Assembly: GCA_029060285.1 (NCBI GenBank)
Contig: JAIDUH010000152.1
Location: 1-47,903, forward strand
Source: Muribaculaceae bacterium
GTDB taxonomy: Bacteria > Bacteroidota > Bacteroidia > Bacteroidales > Muribaculaceae
Length of the DNA: 47,903 nt
Reading direction: 5' to 3'
Under the pieces are notes generated by a model. The model saw only the letters and a program-made list of their open reading frames with translations. It was not told the DNA's origin and did no database searches. A program made the position numbers and the translations under genes. Below are positions 7,740 to 16,858 of the stretch, in pieces. Each line of letters begins with the position of its first letter. Position 1 is the stretch's first letter.

Positions 7740-9065
7740 TCAATCTATTTCTTCGTCTGCCTCGTAGCCACCCATCTCGCGGATTGCATTCTTCAGCATT
7801 ACATATTGCTGGAACAGATGATTCACCGGCACTTCTCCCTTAGTGTAGTCATGCATTGGGCTCTTGAGGAAGAAGCTCAGGAAGCGCTGAATTCCACTGC
7901 GGCCTGCACGGGCAGCGAGGTCGCTAAGCAACACGAGGTCGAGACAAAGCGGAGCTGCGAGAATGGAGTCGCGACAGAGGAAGTTGATCTTGATCTGCAT
8001 CGGATATCCCATCCAACCGAAGATGTCGATGTTGTCCCATCCTTCCTTGTTGTCATTGCGTGGAGGATAGTAATTGATACGTACTTTATGATAGTATTGT
8101 GTATCTTCGTCATTGCCGTGACCATACAGGTCCGGTTGATTCTCAGGAACGAGAATAGATTCAAGTGTAGAGAGCTTGGAAACCTCTTTTGTGCGGAAAT
8201 TTGCGGGTTCATCAAGCACGAGTCCGTCGCGGTTGCCAAGGATATTGGTCGAGAACCATCCTGAAAGACCAAGACAACGAGTTCCGATGATCGGAGCAAA
8301 ACCTGACTTCACAAGCGTCTGACCGGTCTTGAAATCCTTGCCGGCTATCGGCATACCTGTCTGCTCAGCAAGCTCCCACATTGCGGGGATATCAACTGTC
8401 GTGTTGGGTGCGCCCATGATGAATGGAGCCCCTTCCTTAAGGGCAGCATAAGCATAGCACATTGATGGAGCGATCTTCTCCTTGTCGTCTGCCTTCATGG
8501 CAGCCTCAAGCGACTCAACTGTAGCGTGAACTTTCTCGTCTACGGGAACATATACCTCTGTAGATGCTGCCCAAAGCACTACTACGCGGTCGAGACCCTT
8601 TTCTTTCTTGAAATTGCGGATATCCTCACGAAGCTGCTCTGCCATTTCCCAACGGGTCTTTCCCTCCATAACGTTGTCACCGTCAAGACGCTTTGCATAG
8701 TTCTTATCGAAAGCTGCCTTCATAGGCTTAATGGCCTCGAGTTCTTCCTTAACCGGATTGATATCCTTCTCCTTTAGCACTTCTGCATTGATGGCTGCCT
8801 CATAGGCATTGGCAGGATACACGTCCCATGTTGCGAATTCGATATCATTGAGGTCTGCAAGAGGCACGATATCCTTATAGTGAAGATATTTCTTGTCCTC
8901 CCCTTTGCCGACACGGATCTTGTCGTACATGCACATGCTGCCCACTGGTTTGGTAAGCCCTTTGCGTGTCATAAGGACACCGGTCATAAATGTTGTGGCT
9001 ACTGCACCGTTGCCAACCACCATTACACCCAATTTACCGTTGGGCTTTGCTGCTTTATTTGCCAT
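7740..9065 (-). CDS. ino1: Myo-inositol-1-phosphate synthase
   Basis: A 441-residue NAD-dependent enzyme converting glucose-6-phosphate to inositol-3-phosphate. Visible features are the Rossmann glycine motif GVMVVGNGAVATTFMTGV at the N-terminus and the family core FKTGQTLVKSGFAPIIGTRCLGL with SGWFSTNILGNRDGLVL (about residues 245-282). Lysine-rich catalytic parts DNKEGWDNIDIFGW and KINFLCRDSILAAPLCLDL follow. Bacteroides homologues supply inositol for phosphatidylinositol and inositol sphingolipids. No other inositol-lipid gene is adjacent; it has its own promoter and terminator and is monocistronic. The plus-strand ORFs inside it are shadows. Confidence 0.95.
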   Translation of the reverse strand: MANKAAKPNGKLGVMVVGNGAVATTFMTGVLMTRKGLTKPVGSMCMYDKIRVGKGEDKKYLHYKDIVPLADLNDIEFATWDVYPANAYEAAINAEVLKEKDINPVKEELEAIKPMKAAFDKNYAKRLDGDNVMEGKTRWEMAEQLREDIRNFKKEKGLDRVVVLWAASTEVYVPVDEKVHATVESLEAAMKADDKEKIAPSMCYAYAALKEGAPFIMGAPNTTVDIPAMWELAEQTGMPIAGKDFKTGQTLVKSGFAPIIGTRCLGLSGWFSTNILGNRDGLVLDEPANFRTKEVSKLSTLESILVPENQPDLYGHGNDEDTQYYHKVRINYYPPRNDNKEGWDNIDIFGWMGYPMQIKINFLCRDSILAAPLCLDLVLLSDLAARAGRSGIQRFLSFFLKSPMHDYTKGEVPVNHLFQQYVMLKNAIREMGGYEADEEID

Positions 9066-9185
9066 AATCTCTGTTTTTGTTGCGGCTTACATCACGAGAA
9101 GCCACATATTAAATCTTTGTTATTGTCTAAATCTGATTTTTTCGTAGAAACGCATAACGTCTGACGCCAATCCGAAAAACGTCGG

Positions 9186-9216
9186 CAAAGTTAGGATTAA
9201 AATTCCATTCCTCAAA
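9186..9216 (-). promoter_or_regulatory. Promoter of ino1
   Basis: Minus-strand TTTG, a 19-nt spacer, then TAACTTTG: an exact match to both Bacteroidetes promoter elements. The start site would lie near 9179, giving a leader of about 110 nt. Confidence 0.8.
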
Positions 9217-9433
9217 GACATTTTAACCTTTTTTACGTCTCACAATTGTTATAGTTTCTCAATTTTACATTTTATTATTAAATTTTGTTAATATAATACG
9301 ACTTATTTAATAAATTATTAATTTTTGTTAATTCTGATAATTCCATTTTCGTAAGACTCATGCATCTAAACCGAGCATTGGACTCCAGCTAAGAAGAACA
9401 TAGTTATCACATATTTTTTAGCCTTATTCCATT

Positions 9434-9441
9434 TAGATTTG
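9434..9441 (+). promoter_or_regulatory. Promoter -7 box of the flavodiiron gene
   Basis: TAGATTTG matches TAnnTTTG, about 27 nt before the start codon, with a T-run (no clear TTTG) at the -33 position. Confidence 0.55.
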
Positions 9442-9467
9442 TTATAAAATAAAAAACACTATAAATT

Positions 9468-10643
9468 ATGACAGGTAATATTTTTGAAGTTGCTCCAGAC
9501 ATCACATATATTGGAGTCGACGACCACGCGATAGAGAAATTCGAGAACCAATACTTAGTCCCTAACGGAGTAAGCTACAATTCATATCTTATTAAAGGAG
9601 AAAAAATAGCAGTCGTCGACACCACCGACGACCAGACCGGCACTGAATGGCTTGCAAATCTCAATAAAGCTCTCGACGGCGCCAGACCGGACTATCTGAT
9701 CATCGAGCACCTTGAACCCGACCACTCCTCGCTAATCTCCACTTTCGTCGAGATATATCCGGAAGTAACCCTCGTAATGTCGGCAACTGCAGCCAGGATG
9801 CTTCCCCAATACTTCGATCCGATTCCCAAGGATTGCAAGATCATGACGGTGAAGGAGGGCGACACTCTCGATCTCGGCGGTCTGACCCTTAATTTCATTC
9901 TCGCTCCGATGGTGCACTGGCCTGAAGTGATGATGGCATATTGTCCGGAAAGAAAGCTAATCTTCAGCGCAGATGCTTTCGGCACGTTCGGTGCCCTTGA
10001 CACTCTCGCCAACGATTGGCCCGAAGAAGCAAGAAGATATTACTTCAACATAGTCGGTAAGTATGGACCACAAGTCCAGAACACCCTAAAAAAACTTGCC
10101 GGACTTGACATCAGGATCATCTGCCCTCTCCACGGTCCTATCATCTCTGACAATATATCATATTATATAAATCTTTACGACACGTGGAGCAGTTACCGTC
10201 CCGAAACCGACGGAGTCTTCATCGCAAGCGCATCAATCCACGGCAATACCCTTGAAGCAGCGGAATACCTTGCCGAAAAACTCCGGCAGCTCGGAGTCAG
10301 CAACGTTTTTGTGGCAGACTTGACGAAATATGACATCTCTGCCGCAGTTTCTGAAGCCTTTAAATATCCTAAGGCCGTCTTCTGCGCCTCAAGCTACGAT
10401 GCAGGTCTGTTCACTCCTATGTATACTTTCCTGCACACCCTCGCCGCAAAAGGCTACTGCAACCGCGAAGCAGCAATCGTAGAAAACGGTTCATGGGCTC
10501 CATCAGCCGGCAAAGTAATGAAGGCAATGCTATCGGAGATGAAAGGCATCACCATTCTCCCCGACACCGTGACCATCCGCGGAGCCTTCAAGGAGTCAGA
10601 CCGTCCCGCCCTCGACGCCCTCGCCCAAGCCCTCCTCGCCTAA
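9468..10643 (+). CDS. FprA-family A-type flavoprotein (flavodiiron protein)
   Basis: A 391-residue two-domain protein. The N-terminal metallo-beta-lactamase domain carries the diiron ligands: HLEPDHSS (about residue 84), MVHWPEVM (about 149), SADAFGTFG (about 167) and CPLHGPI (about 223). The C-terminal flavodoxin domain starts near 250 (IASASIHGNTLEAAEYLAEKL). Flavodiiron proteins reduce O2 or NO in the cytoplasm of anaerobes with electrons from rubredoxin or similar carriers, a protective role. No rubredoxin gene is adjacent. The gene is monocistronic with its own promoter. Confidence 0.93.
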   Translation: MTGNIFEVAPDITYIGVDDHAIEKFENQYLVPNGVSYNSYLIKGEKIAVVDTTDDQTGTEWLANLNKALDGARPDYLIIEHLEPDHSSLISTFVEIYPEVTLVMSATAARMLPQYFDPIPKDCKIMTVKEGDTLDLGGLTLNFILAPMVHWPEVMMAYCPERKLIFSADAFGTFGALDTLANDWPEEARRYYFNIVGKYGPQVQNTLKKLAGLDIRIICPLHGPIISDNISYYINLYDTWSSYRPETDGVFIASASIHGNTLEAAEYLAEKLRQLGVSNVFVADLTKYDISAAVSEAFKYPKAVFCASSYDAGLFTPMYTFLHTLAAKGYCNREAAIVENGSWAPSAGKVMKAMLSEMKGITILPDTVTIRGAFKESDRPALDALAQALLA

Positions 10644-10726
10644 TAACACCCTCGCGAAGCTCCGCTAAGGTCCTCGCTTTATCAACCCCTCGAGAATCCG
10701 TTTCCCCTCGCAGATCTGCTGCGAAA

Positions 10727-10762
10727 GACAATGGGGCGCACTGATTAGTGCGCCCCATTGTC
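10727..10762. terminator. Strong bidirectional hairpin between convergent genes
   Basis: GACAATGGGGCGCACT and AGTGCGCCCCATTGTC form a perfect 16-bp stem with a GATT loop. It lies 84 nt after the flavodiiron gene and overlaps the stop codon of the converging EamA transporter gene (10761-10763). Poly-U tracts are weak on both sides, but stem strength and position fit a shared terminator. Confidence 0.75.
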
Positions 10763-11684
10763 ATGGTTCTCCCCCGCCATGCCGCTTGCGCCTTATATCT
10801 CCTTTTACAAAATACTGATTATAAATCAATCCTCCCACAATAAGCACCAATCCAACATAAGTTCCTACGGCAATCGTCTCCCCAAGCACCAAAGCTATCA
10901 AGAACAGAGACAAGAAAGGAGACAAATAGCACATCTGATTGATCAATGCCGGATTATCGGTCATCCGCAACGCCATTCCAAACGTCAGGAAAGGTATCCC
11001 CATTTCAAACAATCCTATATATACACCGGATAGCAAACCTTCAAGCGAACCAATATCAACACCGACAAAAAATCCGCTGACCACAAGGACTACACTTCCT
11101 GCACAAAACTCTAAAAACAACGCAACCGTAGCGTCCACTTTCCCGCTAAGCCGATTGTTAAACATCCAATAAGCAGCCCAAAGCACTGCACTGAACAATG
11201 CCAAAAGAATACCGGCAACTGAGACTTCACCTTCCACTCCTCCGCCTCCAAGCGAGATACACACCACACCTGATACAGAAATCAACATTCCTATATATTT
11301 TCTGGTTGGAATCTTCTCATGGTTGAACACGGCAAGAAGCACCAGCAAGAATATCGGCCAAGCATAATTTAGGGGCTGGGCCATTTGCGCCGGCAGCATA
11401 TCATAAGCGCGGAAAAGCACCAGGTAATACACCACAGGGTTCAAGACACCGAGCAACGACGTCTTAATCACCACATCCTTAGGCAATTCCATCAGGATAC
11501 GCCACTTTTTCTCTATCCCCATCATCACAGAATAGACAACAAAAGATGTGACAGTAGCTACCAGCAACATACAGAACACCGAAAGATGCATCAATGCTAT
11601 CTTAAACGCCGTAGCCACCGTAGCCCAACTCAACACCGCTACCCCTGCCAACACTATCGACTTAGAATTAGTAGTCATTCCCAT
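10761..11684 (-). CDS. DMT-superfamily (EamA) transporter
   Basis: A 307-residue integral membrane protein with ten hydrophobic helices in two homologous EamA halves (for example VLAGVAVLSWATVATAFKIAL at the start and MCYLSPFLSLFLIALVLGE in the second half). The family exports or imports small metabolites, and the substrate cannot be read from sequence. The tail is short and basic (KGDIRRKRHGGGEP). It diverges from rimP and converges on the flavodiiron gene. The plus-strand ORFs overlapping it are shadows. Confidence 0.9.
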   Translation of the reverse strand: MGMTTNSKSIVLAGVAVLSWATVATAFKIALMHLSVFCMLLVATVTSFVVYSVMMGIEKKWRILMELPKDVVIKTSLLGVLNPVVYYLVLFRAYDMLPAQMAQPLNYAWPIFLLVLLAVFNHEKIPTRKYIGMLISVSGVVCISLGGGGVEGEVSVAGILLALFSAVLWAAYWMFNNRLSGKVDATVALFLEFCAGSVVLVVSGFFVGVDIGSLEGLLSGVYIGLFEMGIPFLTFGMALRMTDNPALINQMCYLSPFLSLFLIALVLGETIAVGTYVGLVLIVGGLIYNQYFVKGDIRRKRHGGGEP

Positions 11685-11850
11685 TATTCCCGGTTTAAAT
11701 TAATAAGTTCCTCCTCCGCATTCCTTACTCTCCTGCGAATTCTGTGTGAAAATACGGGTGCAAAATTACTAATTTTTTTCTTACAAAACTAACCATCCAA
11801 TTTTTTTCAATGTTTATATTATATACCGCAAAACGTAAAACGCAACAACT

Positions 11851-12315
11851 ATGATCGACAAAAAAGAACTCCAAGCCTTCGTAGAAGACCAGCTAAAGGA
11901 TACAGAATACTTCCTGACCGATCTTAAAGTATCCCCATCCAACGAAATAACTGTAGAAATCGACTCTCTCACCCCGGGGGATATCGAAGAATGTGTCAAT
12001 CTGACAAGAGCCATCGAAGAAGCATTCGACCGCGACGTGGAAGATTACGAACTCGAAGTTGGCACAGCAGGACTGACCTCACCGCTCAAAGTCAAACGCC
12101 AATATGAAAAATACATAGGTCAAGACCTCGAAGTCCTCACCGCCGACGGCCGCAAGCTCCATGGCATGCTGCGCAAAGTAGACGACAATGGCATAATACT
12201 CTCCATCCAACAGAAAGTAAAGAAAGAAGGAAGCAAGAAGCCTGTAATTGAAACCACAGACCTCGACATTCCATTCTCAAACATCAAAAAAGCCGTCTAC
12301 GACCTAAAATTCTAA
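11851..12315 (+). CDS. rimP: Ribosome maturation factor RimP
   Basis: A 154-residue protein needed for 30S subunit assembly. The N-terminal domain includes DTEYFLTDLKVSPSNEITVEIDS and the conserved acidic segment ECVNLTRAIEEAFDRDVEDYELEVGTAGL. The C-terminal SH3-like domain covers about residues 85-154 (SPLKVKRQYEKYIGQDLEVLTADGRKLHGML). In most bacteria rimP is followed directly by nusA and infB. Here a GH28 gene starts within 21 nt of its stop and nusA is 4.6 kb away, which is unusual. No clear TAnnTTTG promoter was found upstream. Confidence 0.93.
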   Translation: MIDKKELQAFVEDQLKDTEYFLTDLKVSPSNEITVEIDSLTPGDIEECVNLTRAIEEAFDRDVEDYELEVGTAGLTSPLKVKRQYEKYIGQDLEVLTADGRKLHGMLRKVDDNGIILSIQQKVKKEGSKKPVIETTDLDIPFSNIKKAVYDLKF

Positions 12316-12335
12316 ATTCGATGCAGACTAACACC

Positions 12336-13652
12336 ATGAGACTCTTTGCCGCAATGCTATTGGGCATCGCGGCATGCGACACGTATGCCGATTTCAAGAC
12401 ATTCCCCGATGGCACTCCTGTGCCTGAATGGTTTAATGATACATCCATTCCCAAGACAGACAGACTTGGCAAACCATATGTCATAACCGACTTCGGGGCA
12501 GTCAACGACAGCACCATAATCCAGACGGAGGCACTCCAGAAAGTAATAGACTTGGCAGCCTCCGACGGGGGTGGCGTCATCGTCATTCCGGAAGGCACCT
12601 TCCTCTCAGGGGCCCTCTTCTTCAAACCCGGCACTCACCTTCATCTTGAAAAAGGAGCACGTCTCAAAGGTTCCGATGCCATTACCAACTATCAAATCAT
12701 ACCAACACGTCTTGAAGGCCAGACCATCAACTATTTCGCCGCACTCGTCAATGCCGACCATTGCGACGGTTTCACCATCTCCGGAGAAGGCACTATCGAC
12801 GGCAACGGCCATCGCTTCTATGATGAATTCTGGCTACGCCGGAAGGTGAATCCCAAATGCACCAATCTTGAGGCACTCCGTCCCAGAATGGCTTATATTT
12901 CTAATTCGAAAGACGTGACCATCAGCGGAATACACATGGTCAACTCAGGCTTCTGGACCAACCATCTATATAATTGCGAACGTATAAAATATATCGGTGT
13001 CACTATCCTCGCCCCAACTGATGGCTACCCCAAAGGACCTTCAACCGATGCAATAGACCTCGATGTATGCAACGATGTCCTTATCTCCGGCTGCCACATG
13101 AACGTAAATGATGATGGAGTATGTCTGAAAGGCGGGAAAGGCACTTATGTCGACACTATCCCTGGCAACGGTCCGTCACAGCGCGTCATTGTCGACCGTT
13201 GCTCATTCGGCAAGACCAATGCAGGAGTCACATTCGGCAGCGAAGCCTGGGACTGCTCAAACGTAATAATGAAAGACTGCACGTTCGACGGGACCTATCA
13301 TGTCCTGCTCTTCAAAATGCGTCCCGACACTCCACAACAATACCGCAACGTCCTCGTCGACGGAGCCACCGGAACAGTACGCAATGCTGTGGAAGTCCAG
13401 ACATGGAAGCAATTCTTCGACAAAGTTGAACGTGACCCGATGCCTATGTCAATCGTCGACAACGTGACATTCCGAAATGCCCATCTCGTATGCACCCGCA
13501 ACTTCTACCGCGACCGCAAGACCGACGATTACATCCTATCCAACTTCACATTCTCCGACATTATCGCAGAATCCCCGGACATCACATTCGATCTCACTAA
13601 TATCTCCAACCCCAAAACCTCCGACGTCTCACTCCGGCAAACCCAACAATAA
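12336..13652 (+). CDS. Secreted glycoside hydrolase family 28 (polygalacturonase-like)
   Basis: A right-handed parallel beta-helix enzyme of the polygalacturonase/rhamnogalacturonase family, about 438 residues. The ORF track starts at 12321, but the ATG at 12336 gives a proper signal peptide (MRLFAAMLLGIAAC), which also fits a lipobox, so export or lipidation is likely. Active-site regions are STDAIDLD (the NTD-like motif) and VNDDGVCLKGG (the paired aspartates). The classic HG and RIK motifs are replaced by GVTFGSEA and FKMRPD, as in exo-acting or rhamnogalacturonan-type members. It sits 20 nt after rimP, in the same direction, and converges on a GH2 gene. Substrate is probably pectic (inference). 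Confidence 0.88.
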   Translation: MRLFAAMLLGIAACDTYADFKTFPDGTPVPEWFNDTSIPKTDRLGKPYVITDFGAVNDSTIIQTEALQKVIDLAASDGGGVIVIPEGTFLSGALFFKPGTHLHLEKGARLKGSDAITNYQIIPTRLEGQTINYFAALVNADHCDGFTISGEGTIDGNGHRFYDEFWLRRKVNPKCTNLEALRPRMAYISNSKDVTISGIHMVNSGFWTNHLYNCERIKYIGVTILAPTDGYPKGPSTDAIDLDVCNDVLISGCHMNVNDDGVCLKGGKGTYVDTIPGNGPSQRVIVDRCSFGKTNAGVTFGSEAWDCSNVIMKDCTFDGTYHVLLFKMRPDTPQQYRNVLVDGATGTVRNAVEVQTWKQFFDKVERDPMPMSIVDNVTFRNAHLVCTRNFYRDRKTDDYILSNFTFSDIIAESPDITFDLTNISNPKTSDVSLRQTQQ

Positions 13653-13663
13653 TCTCATTCTAA

Positions 13664-13693
13664 GCCCCGACTCAAAAAAATATGAGTCGGGGC
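13664..13693. terminator. Bidirectional hairpin between GH28 and GH2 genes
   Basis: GCCCCGACTCA and TGAGTCGGGGC form a perfect 11-bp stem with an A-rich 8-nt loop, between convergent stop codons. Probably terminates both transcripts. Confidence 0.75.
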
Positions 13694-13701
13694 ATTAGTC
13701 A

Positions 13702-16164
13702 TCAATCTATCCGCAAGTATCCGGATTTCAAAAGAGGTGACCGTACTTCTATCTTAACCGGTCCCTCTCCATCAATAGCCCTCATATACCCCAAAAGCTT
13801 ACCGCGATAAACTCTCTGCCGGTTGTCGCGGTAATTTCCCATATCATAATTATCACCCGACTCAAGCGCTATCAGCTCTGCCGGACCGGATATCCTTACC
13901 GTCACTTCATTATCTGCCAACTTGACCGGCACCCCATTTTCATCGACAATCTCAATAAACAGATGCACTAAATCACCGGCTTTATCAAGTTTATCCCTAT
14001 CTGCCGACAACTTTATAGCATACGGTCTTCCGGATGTCGCTATCTCATACGACGACTCCACATGCCCATCATCACCGATACCTTCTGCCACAAGCTTCCC
14101 GGGAGCAAACGGAATATCCCAATGAATAATTCCTGTATTGTCGTCCATATCAGTCGTCTCCCCGACTACCTTACCGTCAAGCAGCAACCGTGCCTTGGGC
14201 GAATTGGTATAGCAAACCACACGTATCTCATCCCCGGGCTCATAATTCCATGAATCCCATGCATCAATCGATAGCCAATTCCCCCTCCAAGGCTTCGGAT
14301 AAGTGCCTATGTATGTCACCGGACTTTCACTCCAAAGCGAAGCCCTGAACATTCCCCTGGGTTTGGGATTTCCGGCAAAATCAAGGAGTCCTGTATATAG
14401 TCCACGCGACGGCCACGCCCCCGACTCTCCGAGATAATCTATACCGGTCCATATAAACTGGCCGAAGATGAAATCCTTATCCCTCACTGCCTTCCAGGCA
14501 TCATAGTCAGAACGGTTTTCACTCCCATAAATCACCCGGTCAGGATAAGCGGCATGATCTTCATCATACCGGGATTCAGTATAATTATACCCCACCACAT
14601 CCACAGCCTCAGGATAAGCTGTCTCATTCGACATCACAACCCCCGCCAAAGCTCCCGTCGTAGGCCTGGACGTATCGATCCCCTTAACGACTTTTGTAAG
14701 CCTTTTAGCTATCTCGCCGATGCGCATGGCATCCGGTGCATCTGGATTATATCCTCCATACATAGGCTGGGAAATGGCTGAGTTGTTACCGTCAAGCACA
14801 GGATGCGAGTATGGATCATTCGGATAGTCCACCTCATTGCCGATACTCCACAAGAATACTGAAGGATGATTCCTGTCTCTGCGCACCATGTCAGCCACAT
14901 CCCTGTCTATCCATTCCTCAAAGAAGTCATAACTGCCATCATAACCCGGCTCACCCTTGTTCCAACCTTTTATCCATTTTCGCTTCGGGAATTCCCACTC
15001 ATCGCTCGCCTCATCCATGATAAGCAGACCGATCCTGTCCGCAATGTCATATACCGCCTGGGCCTGAGGATTATGGCTCATGCGCAAGGCATTCACACCG
15101 AGATCCTTCAGTCTGCGGAGACGGCGTTCCCACACTTCCTCCGGCACCACCGCGCCAAGAGCCCCGGCATCATGGTGGATGCACACTCCCTTCACTTTCA
15201 TATTCTTGCCATTAAGCGCAAAACCCTTATCGGCATCAAAACTCAGCGTACGTATTCCCACAGGGATATCAGAAGAATCAATAGCCTTACCATCTTTCAG
15301 AAGCTCAGTCTTGAGAGTATAAAGATAAGGAGAGTCCAGACTCCAGAGCCTTACATCTGGCACCTCCATCGAAAGATTGCATACATCCCCTTCCGCAACT
15401 CTCTCACCATCCTTGTTGAGTCGCACGCCTCGTGAGTCCTTGATAGAAATAGTCTTCGAACTTTGGGCCACTACCTTCCCGTCAGCATTTAAAAGTGAAG
15501 TCTTCACGACAAGACCCTTTTTCGGATTCTCGATCGTCACCCCCACTTTCACCTTTGCCTTATTACCCTTGACGGCTACCGTCTCAAACCCGACACCCCA
15601 CTGAGCAATATGAGTGGCAGGAGCCTTCACGAGATAGACATCCCTATAAATGCCCGACCCGGTATAATAGCGGGAATCAGCATATCGGCTATGATCGACA
15701 CGCACCGAGATTACATTGTCCCCATCCTTGAGATACGGCGAAAGGTCGTACATAAACGATGCGTATCCGTTAGGACGATGCCCCAAATGATGTCCGTTCA
15801 CATACACGTCGCTCCTATTGTACACCCCTTCAAAATATATATATGTCTTTTCATCCTCGTCTCCCGGTATATGATCAAAATGTTTCCGATACCATCCGAT
15901 TCCACCCGGCAGATATCCCGTGCCGCTCGCCAGATCCGGCGAATATGTACCCTCTATACTCCAATCATGCGGCAAAGAAAGCTTCCGCCAAGCCGAATCC
16001 GCATACTCGGGCTCCTTGGCACCGGCCTCATCCCCGAGCTCAAACATCCATCCATCCCCAAACTTCTCCGATCGCCCGAAGCTAACCTGCCCGAAAGCAT
16101 CTTCACACAATCCCATCACTCCCATCATCCCCACCAACATTGCATATCCAATCTTCCTCATCAT
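13702..16164 (-). CDS. Secreted glycoside hydrolase family 2 (beta-galactosidase-like)
   Basis: An 820-residue exported enzyme with a signal peptide (MMRKIGYAMLVGMMGVMGLCEDAFGQ). Domains in order: jelly-roll sugar-binding domain (about 30-200, with LPHDWSIEG and GVYNRSDVYVNGHHLG), immunoglobulin-like domain (about 205-310), a TIM barrel (about 315-610) and C-terminal DUF4982/Ig-like domains. The acid/base is in FLWSIGNEVDYP and the probable nucleophile in VIYGSENRSDYD; MSHNPQAQAVYDIADRIGLLIMDEASDEW is a typical GH2 segment. Likely a periplasmic beta-galactosidase, perhaps acting on pectic galactan side chains given the GH28 neighbour (inference). No SusC/SusD pair is present. Confidence 0.92.
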   Translation of the reverse strand: MMRKIGYAMLVGMMGVMGLCEDAFGQVSFGRSEKFGDGWMFELGDEAGAKEPEYADSAWRKLSLPHDWSIEGTYSPDLASGTGYLPGGIGWYRKHFDHIPGDEDEKTYIYFEGVYNRSDVYVNGHHLGHRPNGYASFMYDLSPYLKDGDNVISVRVDHSRYADSRYYTGSGIYRDVYLVKAPATHIAQWGVGFETVAVKGNKAKVKVGVTIENPKKGLVVKTSLLNADGKVVAQSSKTISIKDSRGVRLNKDGERVAEGDVCNLSMEVPDVRLWSLDSPYLYTLKTELLKDGKAIDSSDIPVGIRTLSFDADKGFALNGKNMKVKGVCIHHDAGALGAVVPEEVWERRLRRLKDLGVNALRMSHNPQAQAVYDIADRIGLLIMDEASDEWEFPKRKWIKGWNKGEPGYDGSYDFFEEWIDRDVADMVRRDRNHPSVFLWSIGNEVDYPNDPYSHPVLDGNNSAISQPMYGGYNPDAPDAMRIGEIAKRLTKVVKGIDTSRPTTGALAGVVMSNETAYPEAVDVVGYNYTESRYDEDHAAYPDRVIYGSENRSDYDAWKAVRDKDFIFGQFIWTGIDYLGESGAWPSRGLYTGLLDFAGNPKPRGMFRASLWSESPVTYIGTYPKPWRGNWLSIDAWDSWNYEPGDEIRVVCYTNSPKARLLLDGKVVGETTDMDDNTGIIHWDIPFAPGKLVAEGIGDDGHVESSYEIATSGRPYAIKLSADRDKLDKAGDLVHLFIEIVDENGVPVKLADNEVTVRISGPAELIALESGDNYDMGNYRDNRQRVYRGKLLGYMRAIDGEGPVKIEVRSPLLKSGYLRID

Positions 16165-16314
16165 CTAAAAATCATATATATGAATATCATTAAATAAATA
16201 TCAAAATCATTCTTCTCCAACTTTCATACCCCAATTTCCCTCCATCCCCATCAATACTAAGCTGTCTCCACCCACAGCTTGACGGCTCCCCGCCATAATT
16301 ACCCCACTACACCG

Positions 16315-16345
16315 CAAATTTAACCAATAATCCCGATATACGAAA
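16315..16345 (-). promoter_or_regulatory. Promoter of the GH2 gene
   Basis: Minus-strand TAAATTTG matches the -7 consensus, with TTTC 19 nt upstream in place of TTTG. The transcript would carry a leader of about 140 nt with a 7-bp hairpin (AAGCTGT/ACAGCTT). Confidence 0.55.
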
Positions 16346-16685
16346 AATTTATCAAAAAAACATATCCAACAAAAATATGATATTCCATCCTTATCCCCCT
16401 TATCCTGATATGTATGTTATGAAATTATGAACTATGAATTATGAACGATTAATCCGACACTCGGAAGCAACGTACGCAGAGGGGGGTATACCTGAGATGA
16501 TTTTATCAATATACCGATATAATCCATCAAGGGGCATTGCTTCTTTTGCCCTTGAGGCCCACATAGACTTACGCTGAATAGTTACATAAGGTGCAAATTT
16601 TATTAAAGTTTATTAAATTTTGTTAATACAAGTCCATTTTAACCATTATTTCCATAAAACAAGCCAGTTTCTCCGATTTTTTTAG

Positions 16686-16693
16686 TAACTTTG
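16686..16693 (+). promoter_or_regulatory. Promoter -7 box of the nusA operon
   Basis: TAACTTTG matches TAnnTTTG about 190 nt before the nusA start. No clean TTTG is seen at the -33 position. A leader of about 185 nt would result. Confidence 0.5.
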
Positions 16694-16813
16694 CACTGAA
16701 TTCCAGAGGGGACGCTTGCGTTCTCTCTGTTTCTTTTGGAATATTGACAGTATTTCCCTGCATATCCCTCTCGGAAAACAGCTTTGATTTAGAATTCAGG
16801 CTCATTCCGACAC

Positions 16814-16858
16814 CCGAGGAAGCCTACGGACTTCTTCAGGCATTTTTATTATATTTTT
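16814..16858 (+). terminator. Terminator-like hairpin with U-tract in the nusA leader (possible attenuator)
   Basis: CCGAGGAAG can pair with CTTCTTCAGG (one bulge and a wobble) around a CCTACGGA loop, and is followed directly by CATTTTTATTATATTTTTT, which ends 26 nt before the nusA ATG. A second hairpin (GAGGGGACGC/GCGTTCTCTC, wobble pairs) lies upstream at 16706-16727. Terminator-like structure this close to the start suggests transcription attenuation of nusA-infB; this is inference from shape alone. Confidence 0.45.

Larger units (their letters stand above)
9066..9467. other. Divergent intergenic region between ino1 and the flavodiiron gene
   Basis: About 400 bp of AT-rich sequence holding divergent promoters for the two flanking genes. 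No protein gene or RNA gene is seen. Runs such as TTAATTTTTGTTAATTC near 9316-9334 resemble UP-like A/T tracts. Confidence 0.6.

Noticed and set aside
16623-16805. 60-residue minus ORF in the GH2-nusA gap
   Set aside because: It overlaps the likely nusA promoter and leader and shows no family features.
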